DNA from: Halomonas almeriensis
Lineage (GTDB): Bacteria; Pseudomonadota; Gammaproteobacteria; Pseudomonadales; Halomonadaceae
Direction: 5' to 3'
Assembly: GCF_030409235.1 (NCBI RefSeq)
Contig: NZ_JAUFPO010000009.1
Coordinates: forward strand, 434,001-498,000
DNA: 64,000 nucleotides
The number at the start of each line of letters is the position of its first letter. Position 1 is the stretch's first letter. The position numbers were made by a program, and so were the translations under genes. Below the pieces are notes generated by a model. It had not been told where the DNA came from. It saw only the letters and a program-made list of their open reading frames with translations, and did no database searches. Below, piece by piece: positions 56,593 to 64,000 of this stretch.

Positions 56593-57027
56593 ATGGAACG
56601 CATCAAGATTGACTTCCCGGAAGCGGAGATTTGCCATCGGCACCCGCTGGCGGTGCGTATCACGGATATGAACTATGGGCGCCACCTGGGGCATGACGCG
56701 GTGATCTCGCTGATGCACGAGGCGCGGGTCCAGGCGCTGGCCAGTCTTGGGCTCAGCGAGGGCGACATGGCCGGTTACCCCTGTGTGGCGGCTGACCTGG
56801 CCATTCAGTATCAGTCCGAGTCGCGCTGGCCGGATGCCCTGGTGGCCGAGACCGCCATCCCCGAGCCGTCGCGCAAGGCCATCAGTGTCTACCATCGCCT
56901 GCGCCGCGAGTCCGATGGGCGCAGCGTGGCCACGGCACGCCTCACCCTGATGCTGGTGGACCCCGAGGCCGGGCGTCCCGTGCCGGTTCCCGATGCGCTG
57001 ATCGAGCGCCTCACGAGGGGGAGCTGA
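56593..57027 (+). CDS. hotdog-fold acyl-CoA thioesterase (YbgC/4HBT-like)
   Basis: 144 residues. The 4HBT pattern is clear: R-TDMNYGRHLGHDAVISLMHEARV (substrate/active-site region) and the SESRWPDALVAET strand. The substrate is unknown. The stop overlaps the prkB start (TGATG), so the two are translated together. The catalytic aspartate of YbgC-type enzymes would be D45 region (NYGRHLGHD). Confidence 0.82.
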   Translation: MERIKIDFPEAEICHRHPLAVRITDMNYGRHLGHDAVISLMHEARVQALASLGLSEGDMAGYPCVAADLAIQYQSESRWPDALVAETAIPEPSRKAISVYHRLRRESDGRSVATARLTLMLVDPEAGRPVPVPDALIERLTRGS

Positions 57028-57899
57028 TGTCCCGCGAGTATCCGATCATTGCCGTTACCGGCTCTTCCGGGGCGGGCACCACGACCGTCAAGCGCACCTT
57101 CGAGCGGATGTTTGCGCGTGAGGACCTGCATGCCGCCTTTGTCGACGGAGACGCCTTCCATCGTTACACCCGTCAGGAGCTGGCGCGAATGTTTCGGGAA
57201 GAGCCCGAGCGCAAGGACGAGCTGTCGCATTTCGCGGTCGAGGCCAACCTGCTGGACAGGCTCGAGACGCTCTTTCAGGATTACGGCGACAATGGCTACG
57301 GGACCTATCGTCACTACATCCACGCCGAAGACAAGTCGATGATCGAGGCCGGCTACCAGGTCGGCACCTTCACCGAGTGGCAGTCGCTGCCGTCAGGCAC
57401 CGACCTGCTGTTCTACGAAGGGCTGCACGGCGGGCTGGTAACCGCCGAACACGATATCGCCCGGCATGTCGATCTGCTGGTGGGTGTGGCCCCCACCATG
57501 AACCTGGAGTGGATTCAGAAGATCGACCGTGATATCCAGGCGCGCGGCTATACCCAGGAGGCCGTGATCGATACCATCCTGGGGCGCATGGACGATTACG
57601 TGCGCTACATTCAGCCGCAGTTCTCTCGCACGCACATCAATTTTCAGCGCGTGCCCACCGTGGATACCTCCAACCCCTTCGAGGTCCAGGACATCCCGAC
57701 GGATGCCGAGTCCTTCGTGGTCATTCGTTTCCGCGACCCCGCCACGGTGGACTTTCCGTATCTGCTGGCGATGATCCAGGATTCCTTCATGAGCCGGCCT
57801 CACACCCTGGTGGTGCCGGGCTCGCGGCTGTCGCTGGCCATGGAGCTGATCCTCGGCCCCCTGGTCCGCCACCTGCTGGCCCAGCGACGGTTTCGCTGA
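57027..57899 (+). CDS. prkB: phosphoribulokinase-like kinase PrkB
   Basis: 290 residues, matching the 289-residue E. coli PrkB. The P-loop is GSSGAGTTT at 11-19. VDGDAFHRY, HFAVEANLLDRLETLF, YGTYRHYIHAEDK, FYEGLHGGLV and the phosphoribulokinase end follow. E. coli PrkB sits next to yhfA; here a yhfA-like gene lies 1.4 kb downstream. There is no RuBisCO nearby and the substrate of heterotroph PrkB is not established, so a Calvin-cycle role should not be assumed. Confidence 0.92.
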   Translation: MSREYPIIAVTGSSGAGTTTVKRTFERMFAREDLHAAFVDGDAFHRYTRQELARMFREEPERKDELSHFAVEANLLDRLETLFQDYGDNGYGTYRHYIHAEDKSMIEAGYQVGTFTEWQSLPSGTDLLFYEGLHGGLVTAEHDIARHVDLLVGVAPTMNLEWIQKIDRDIQARGYTQEAVIDTILGRMDDYVRYIQPQFSRTHINFQRVPTVDTSNPFEVQDIPTDAESFVVIRFRDPATVDFPYLLAMIQDSFMSRPHTLVVPGSRLSLAMELILGPLVRHLLAQRRFR

Positions 57900-57962
57900 C
57901 GCTACACGGGTCAGGCGGATGAGCGCCTGCCCTGATTCCCTGACACCTGCCTGGAGCCCGAC

Positions 57963-58304
57963 ATGGATTGCCTGTTCTGCAAGATCATCAATCGCGAGAT
58001 TCCCGCCGACATCGTCCATGAGGACGATGAGATCCTGGCGTTCAACGATATCGATCCCAAGGCACCGACTCATATGCTGGTCATACCGAAAAAGCATATC
58101 GCGACGCTGAATGATATCGAGGAGGGCGACCTTTCCCTGGTGGGCCGACTCCAGTACGCCGCCGCGCGCCTGGCCAGGGATCAGGGGTTCGCCGACGACG
58201 GCTACCGCGTGGTGATGAATTGCAATGAAGACGGCGGACAAACGGTCTATCATATACACATGCACCTGATGGGCGGTCGACGCTTCACTTGGCCGGCTGG
58301 CTAG
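57963..58304 (+). CDS. hinT: HIT-family purine nucleoside phosphoramidase (HinT)
   Basis: 113 residues. [20 protein letters not shown] opens the HIT fold, [15 protein letters not shown] follows, and the catalytic histidine triad is in [11 protein letters not shown]. Hydrolyses aminoacyl-adenylate-type phosphoramidates by family. It follows prkB by 63 bp. The 157 bp after it contain a GATGCCG/CGGCATC hairpin (58366-58389) and a TACAAT (58427-58432) that may start coq7. Confidence 0.94.
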   Translation: MDCLFCKIINREIPADIVHEDDEILAFNDIDPKAPTHMLVIPKKHIATLNDIEEGDLSLVGRLQYAAARLARDQGFADDGYRVVMNCNEDGGQTVYHIHMHLMGGRRFTWPAG

Positions 58305-58461
58305 CCGGATCCTGTTAAGGCCTCGAGCCGTGAACCGAAGTCGCTCGACGCATCAGGTGCGTTCCGATGCCGTCCGGCCGGGCGGCATCCTGCGTTGTGA
58401 ACCCTGTGACGCCGGGACGGCTGGGGTACAATGGTTCCGACGACCGCACAAGAGGGATGCC

Positions 58462-59106
58462 ATGAATCGCCAACTCTCCCGCGCTGATAACCTGATTCAT
58501 CAGTTCGATACCGTGCTGCGCACGCTGGTGCCCGGTGCGGCCCAGCTCTCGCGGCCCACGCCGGCCAGCGAGGATATCCAGGACGAGCCACTGGATGCCG
58601 ACCAGCGCCGGCACGCTGCCGGATTGATGCGCATCAATCACACCGGCGAGGTCTGTGCCCAGGCTCTCTACCAGGGGCAGGGCCTGACCGCCAAGTTGCC
58701 CGAGGTGCGCGGCCAGATGGAAGAAGCGGCCCAGGAAGAAGTCGACCACCTGGCCTGGTGCGACTCACGCCTGCAGGAACTCCATGGCCGAACCAGCCTG
58801 CTCAACCCTGTCTTCTACGCCGCTTCGTTCGGCATCGGCGCCCTGGCGGGAGCCGTGGGAGACAAGGTCAGCCTGGGGTTCGTGGCGGCCACCGAGGAGC
58901 AGGTGGAGCGCCATCTGGATGAGCACCTGGAGAAACTGCCCCCGGGGGATCGCCGCTCCCGAGCGATCCTGCGCCAGATGGCCATCGATGAAGCCCATCA
59001 CGCCCACCAGGCCCTGGAAGCCGGCGGCGCCCGCTTCCCGGCCCCGGTCAAGGCAGGGATGACGTTGGTGTCCAGGGTCATGACCGAGTCGGTTTATCGG
59101 ATCTGA
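58462..59106 (+). CDS. coq7: ubiquinone biosynthesis monooxygenase Coq7 (DMQ hydroxylase)
   Basis: Adds the last hydroxyl in ubiquinone synthesis. 214 residues, diiron carboxylate fold: [40 protein letters not shown] and [13 protein letters not shown] supply the Glu/His iron ligands. FGIGALAG is the hydrophobic membrane-contact stretch. The ATG at 58462 fits the family start; the open frame extends 44 codons back through the intergenic region. Pseudomonas-type Coq7 instead of E. coli UbiF. Confidence 0.95.
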   Translation: MNRQLSRADNLIHQFDTVLRTLVPGAAQLSRPTPASEDIQDEPLDADQRRHAAGLMRINHTGEVCAQALYQGQGLTAKLPEVRGQMEEAAQEEVDHLAWCDSRLQELHGRTSLLNPVFYAASFGIGALAGAVGDKVSLGFVAATEEQVERHLDEHLEKLPPGDRRSRAILRQMAIDEAHHAHQALEAGGARFPAPVKAGMTLVSRVMTESVYRI

Positions 59107-59127
59107 GCAGTAGAAAGCGGCTGGCGC

Positions 59128-59182
59128 CGCTTGAAGAAGGAAGAACGGCGCTACGCGCCTTGAAGAGGGAAGAATAAGCCTT
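59128..59182 (-). repeat. heptamer repeat element, copy 6 (coq7-yhfA gap)
   Basis: GCCGCTTGAAGAAGGAAGAAC, in which words GAAGAAG, GAAGAAC are seen, then the core GGCGCTACGCGCC (59147-59159) and TTGAAGAGGGAAGAATAAG. On the minus strand this matches copies 1 and 4 almost base for base through the core (CTCTTCAAGGCGCG, AGCGCCGTTCTTCC). Confidence 0.85.
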
Positions 59183-59210
59183 GACTCCTTGCCGTCGGGG
59201 CTCATGCTTC

Positions 59211-59273
59211 CTTCCTTCTTCCTTCTTCCTTCTTCCTTCTTCCTTCTTCCTTCTTCCTTCTTCCTTCTTCCTT
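59211..59273. repeat. nine perfect tandem copies of CTTCCTT
   Basis: 63 bp of uninterrupted 7-bp repeat (GAAGGAA words on the minus strand). The last copy ends on the final base of the minus-strand yhfA stop codon (TGA, 59275-59273). One strand is all purine, the other all pyrimidine. Copy number may vary between isolates. Confidence 0.95.
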
Positions 59274-59704
59274 CAGCTCCCTTCTCCGGTCTCGACGATG
59301 GTGTAGGAGTGCGTCACCTCCACGCCGCCATTGGCGAGCATGATGGAGGCGCTGCAGTACTTCTCGGCGGAGAGTTCCACGGCGCGCTGGACCTGCTTTT
59401 CCTTGAGCTGGTGCCCGCTGATGGTGAAGTGAACATGGATCCGGGTAAACACGCTGGGTACCGTGTCGGCGCGTTCGGCTTCTATCTCGGCGACGCAGTC
59501 GGATACCGGGGCGCGGGATTTTTCCAGGATCTCCAGCACATCGAAGGAGGTGCAGGCGCCCATGCCCATCAGGAGCATCTCCATGGGACGGGGGCCGGTG
59601 TTGCGGCCGCCATGATCGGGTGGGCCATCGATGACCACACTGTGGCCGCTGCCGGATTCGGTGACGAACTGGCGACCGTCTGTCCACTTGACGCTGGCTT
59701 TCAT
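59273..59704 (-). CDS. yhfA: OsmC-family protein (YhfA-like)
   Basis: 143 residues from the ATG at 59704 (MKASVKWTDGRQFV). PRPMEMLLMGMGACTSFDVLEIL holds one redox cysteine region. The second is in AVELSAEKYCSASIMLANGG, the OsmC/Ohr pattern of two cysteines. YhfA is the OsmC subgroup found next to prkB and crp in E. coli; substrate unknown, a thiol peroxidase role is possible by family. The open frame continues 44 codons upstream without similarity. Confidence 0.88.
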   Translation of the reverse strand: MKASVKWTDGRQFVTESGSGHSVVIDGPPDHGGRNTGPRPMEMLLMGMGACTSFDVLEILEKSRAPVSDCVAEIEAERADTVPSVFTRIHVHFTISGHQLKEKQVQRAVELSAEKYCSASIMLANGGVEVTHSYTIVETGEGS

Positions 59705-59775
59705 GAACGGGGTGTCCTCGTATCGGGTTGAGAGGCGAGCAGCATAGCAGTTGAGGCCATGCGACTCAGCCCCGG

Positions 59776-61484
<1,709 letters not shown>

Positions 61485-61607
61485 CTTTACCTCTCTGGTG
61501 TTGGGTGTCGGGTAGCCTCAGGTTGACGACCCCGGGGCGTCACCGCATGCTGAGGCCCCATATTCGACGTCACGGGGCACTCCGCGGGACAGTTCGCTGT
61601 GTGTCGG

Positions 61608-61613
61608 TATAAT
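61608..61613 (+). promoter_or_regulatory. -10 element before lptD
   Basis: TATAAT (61608-61613), 32 bp before the lptD ATG; no convincing -35 at normal spacing. The gap 61485-61645 shows no other signal. Confidence 0.4.
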
Positions 61614-61645
61614 ACCCTTTCCATTCGCCAAGGACATCGTGGAAC

Positions 61646-64000
61646 ATGGGCAATCGATCCGCCAGTAGGGCCCTAGCTGGCCTCTTGCTCTCGGGCTCGG
61701 TGTCGGCTCCGCTGGGGGCTGCACCGCCCGAGCCATTGCCGGCCGAGCAACTCGACTGGCAGCCCTGGGGCCAGGAGCGTCCTGCTGGTGCGGTGTGTCG
61801 TGGGCGCTATCGCATGCCGGATTACCGTCTTGCCGAGCCCGAGGGCAACCAGGTGGTCACCGAAGCTGATGATGCCCAATACGGCGAGGACGGCCGGACC
61901 GTGCTCAGTGGCGAGGTGGTGCTGCGTCGTCGCAATACCCAGCTTGAGGCTCCGCGGATTCGTGTGCCGGCCTCCCGGGAGCGTGTCCAGGTCGAGGGTC
62001 CCCTGGCCTTGAGGGAGCAGGGCCTCCTGGTGCGTGGCGCCGAGGCCTCCTACTCCCTGCAGGGAGCGGCCGCCAGCATCGATCGCGCTCATTATGTGTT
62101 CCATGAGCACCGCCTGCGCGGCGAGGCGAGCCGTCTGGCCCGGGTCGCCGAGGGGCGCTATCAGCTCAACGAGGCCACGTTCACGACCTGTGAGCCCGGC
62201 AACAAGCTGTGGCGCCTGGTGGGCGAGGATATCCAGCTGGACCAGCAGAGTGGCTTTGCTACTGCCCGCCACGCGCGTCTCGAGGTGGGAGACGTGCCGG
62301 TCTTCTATTGGCCCTGGATGCGTTTCCCCATCGATGAACGCCGCCAATCCGGGTTCCTTTGGCCCACCCTGGGGGTGTCCGGCGACGGCCTCGATTATGC
62401 CCAGCCGTATTACTGGAACATTGCCCCCAACCAGGATGCCACCCTCACGCCGCGCCTGATCACTGATCGAGGCCTGTTGCTGGGAGGGCAGTACCGCTAT
62501 CTGTTGCCGACCGGTGGTGGCGCCCTGGAAGGAGCCTATCTGTTCGATGATCAGCGGGCCGGGGACGAGGCCTCGGATTTCACGCCCCTGGCCAGCGGAG
62601 ATGACCGCTGGTATCTGGACTATCGGCATGCCGGGCGCCTCGACGAGCGCACCCGCTATCGCCTGCGTTACGGGGCCGCCAGCGACGTGCGCTATTTCGA
62701 CGATTTCGGCGCCGGTTTCCAGGCCATGGACAGGAACAGCATGCGCCGCCTGGCCCTGGTGGAGTACCGGGGCGACACCTGGCAGCTTGCAGGCAAGGCA
62801 GAGGGGTATCAGGTGCTGGAGGACCCCCTGAACCCCAATGACAAACCGTTCTACCGATTGCCGAGCCTGACAGCCAAGGCGGACTGGCAAGCGGGGAATC
62901 TCTATGCGGACTGGAGTGCCAATGCCACCTATTTCTGGCGTGACCAGATAGGCGACGATCTGGGCCGCTATACCTACAAGGGGCAGTCGCGCCAGGTGTC
63001 CCTGCGCGAAGCCGCCAATGGCGCGCGCCTGCAATTGACCCCGGCGCTTGGCTGGCGTGGCGAGTCGACCTGGGGCTTCTTCGAACCGCGCCTGCAGTTG
63101 CACCATACCAGCTATGCGCTGGATTACGGGCAGCGTGACACCCAGCGCGACGAAAGCCTGACACGCAGCCTGCCGGTAGTGTCGCTGGATACCGGGGTCA
63201 TCCTCGAGCGTGATATGGAAATCTCGGACACGGCCTATCGTCAGACCCTGGAGCCCCGCTTCAACTATGCCTTCGTGCCGGGCGAAGACCAGAGCGAGTA
63301 CCCTGACTTCGATACCTCGGAGGAGACCTTTTCCTGGCAACAGCTGTGGTCGCCGTATCGTTTCAGCGGCGGGGATCGCGTGGGCGATCTGAACCGTCTT
63401 TCCTACGGCGTGAAGACACGCTTCTTCGAGGACCGCACGGGGCGCGAGCGTTTTTCCCTGGGGGTCGGCCAGGCGGCCTACTTCGAGGATCGCAACGTCG
63501 ACATGGCCGGCGACCCCGAGACCCTGCCGGTCAACCGCAACGCGCGGTATCGCGCCACCCGGGACCGCTCTCCCTGGGTCACCCAACTGGAGTGGCAGCT
63601 CAACGATCAGTGGAACGCGCGGACTTCCTGGCTGTATGACGACCAGCGCGAGCGCACCGAGAGCACAGGGCTGGATCTCCAGTACCGGGCCGAGGCGGGC
63701 CATGTCGTGAACCTTGGCTACCGTTGGCAGATCGAAGGCTTCGAGCCCACCGAGGACCTCGAGGACACCCGCAACTATGATCGCGAGGAATTCTCGGCCT
63801 CCTTTGCCTACCAGGCCTTGTCACGGCTCGACCTGGTCGGCGGTGTGCGCTACGACAACACCAACCGCCGAATGCTCGAGCAATTGGCGGGTGTGCAGTG
63901 GAATGACTGCTGCTATGGTCTGCAGCTGGTCTGGCGCGAGTGGGTCGACGACGAGAACACGGCCAACAACCTGGACGACGACACGACCGACCGCGGCCTG
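61646..64000 (+). CDS. lptD: LPS-assembly outer-membrane protein LptD, 5' part
   Basis: 785 codons from the ATG at 61646 (MGNRSASRALAG) run without a stop to the right edge. The signal peptide is about 1-25. The N-terminal beta-jellyroll (LptA-like) has VVTEADDAQYGEDGRTVLSG in pieces, GEVVLRR and FTTCEPGNKLWRL. The barrel begins with FYWPWMRFPIDERRQSGFLWPT. The four cysteines of LptD are recognisable: C51, C182 and the adjacent pair C755-C756 (NDCCYGLQL), for the inter-domain disulphides. Exports LPS to the cell surface with LptE. In other species surA and pdxA follow; those would lie beyond the window. Confidence 0.95.
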   Translation, partial: MGNRSASRALAGLLLSGSVSAPLGAAPPEPLPAEQLDWQPWGQERPAGAVCRGRYRMPDYRLAEPEGNQVVTEADDAQYGEDGRTVLSGEVVLRRRNTQLEAPRIRVPASRERVQVEGPLALREQGLLVRGAEASYSLQGAAASIDRAHYVFHEHRLRGEASRLARVAEGRYQLNEATFTTCEPGNKLWRLVGEDIQLDQQSGFATARHARLEVGDVPVFYWPWMRFPIDERRQSGFLWPTLGVSGDGLDYAQPYYWNIAPNQDATLTPRLITDRGLLLGGQYRYLLPTGGGALEGAYLFDDQRAGDEASDFTPLASGDDRWYLDYRHAGRLDERTRYRLRYGAASDVRYFDDFGAGFQAMDRNSMRRLALVEYRGDTWQLAGKAEGYQVLEDPLNPNDKPFYRLPSLTAKADWQAGNLYADWSANATYFWRDQIGDDLGRYTYKGQSRQVSLREAANGARLQLTPALGWRGESTWGFFEPRLQLHHTSYALDYGQRDTQRDESLTRSLPVVSLDTGVILERDMEISDTAYRQTLEPRFNYAFVPGEDQSEYPDFDTSEETFSWQQLWSPYRFSGGDRVGDLNRLSYGVKTRFFEDRTGRERFSLGVGQAAYFEDRNVDMAGDPETLPVNRNARYRATRDRSPWVTQLEWQLNDQWNARTSWLYDDQRERTESTGLDLQYRAEAGHVVNLGYRWQIEGFEPTEDLEDTRNYDREEFSASFAYQALSRLDLVGGVRYDNTNRRMLEQLAGVQWNDCCYGLQLVWREWVDDENTANNLDDDTTDRGL

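Noticed and set aside
59189-59731. Plus-strand frame starting with FFLLPSS repeats
   Set aside because: It begins in the CTTCCTT tract and then runs antisense to the yhfA-like gene.
61673-63703. Minus-strand open frame of 676 codons opposite lptD
   Set aside because: The plus strand encodes a clear LptD with all four cysteines; the antisense frame has no recognisable motif.

Overview
The window is a 64 kb piece of chromosome from a gammaproteobacterium, most likely a moderate halophile of the Halomonadaceae (Halomonas or a close relative). The reasons are a high GC content throughout, Halomonas/Pseudomonas-type gene neighbourhoods (serB, parC/parE, rpsF-rpsR-rplI-dnaB, amgK-murU-lptD), an acidic porin, a PHA-granule regulator (phaR), and two complete multisubunit Na+/H+ antiporter (Mrp) operons. 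The genus call is inference; no marker was searched. Nearly all genes are core housekeeping genes. I saw no prophage, CRISPR array, full IS element or rRNA.

Layout. 1-12 kb: 5' part of an RND-pump adaptor (minus strand, off the left edge), mdh, a HAD phosphatase, rppH-ptsP, an NRDE protein, a membrane-anchored response regulator with a TauE/SafE permease, lgt, thyA-folA and a ProQ-domain protein. 12-19 kb: a porin, a two-domain periplasmic protein of unknown role, a dCache-PAS-GGDEF diguanylate cyclase, tRNA-Arg(CCT), cmoM-rsmC and a 350 bp repeat array. 19-33 kb: greB, a TPR protein, nudF-yqiB-cpdA, cmoA-cmoB, pgi, yqiA-parE-parC and serB with a bacterial voltage-gated sodium channel. 33-40 kb: rpsF-rpsR-DUF2232-rplI, dnaB, two small proteins, an Fe-S photolyase and hemH. 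40-52.5 kb: two divergent Mrp operons, one of six genes with fused AB (minus strand) and one of seven genes (plus strand). 52.5-64 kb: a lytic transglycosylase, rsmE, phaR, purD, a thioesterase, prkB, hinT, coq7, a yhfA-like gene, murU-amgK, and lptD running off the right edge.

How the genes work together. cmoA, cmoB and cmoM make the (methyl ester of) 5-carboxymethoxyuridine of tRNA wobble positions. thyA-folA form the thymidylate cycle. amgK-murU recycle MurNAc. The two Mrp systems, the Nav-type channel and the porin fit sodium-rich growth. DGC, CpdA and PtsP cover c-di-GMP, cAMP and nitrogen-PTS signalling.

The most unusual content is non-coding. (1) A family of intergenic repeats is built on a 7-bp rhythm. 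One array (18631-18980) is exactly 50 heptamers in unbroken register, arranged as 112 bp (16-heptamer) units that switch between CGAGNNN and CTCGNNN. Six purine/pyrimidine heptamer elements share a GGCGC-GWA-GCGCC hairpin core or a diverged form of it, and several start flush with stop codons. (2) A 166 bp nested-palindrome element resembling a MITE sits between mrpE and mrpF of the seven-gene Mrp operon. (3) There is a perfect 18 bp palindrome in the rsmE/phaR divergent promoter region.
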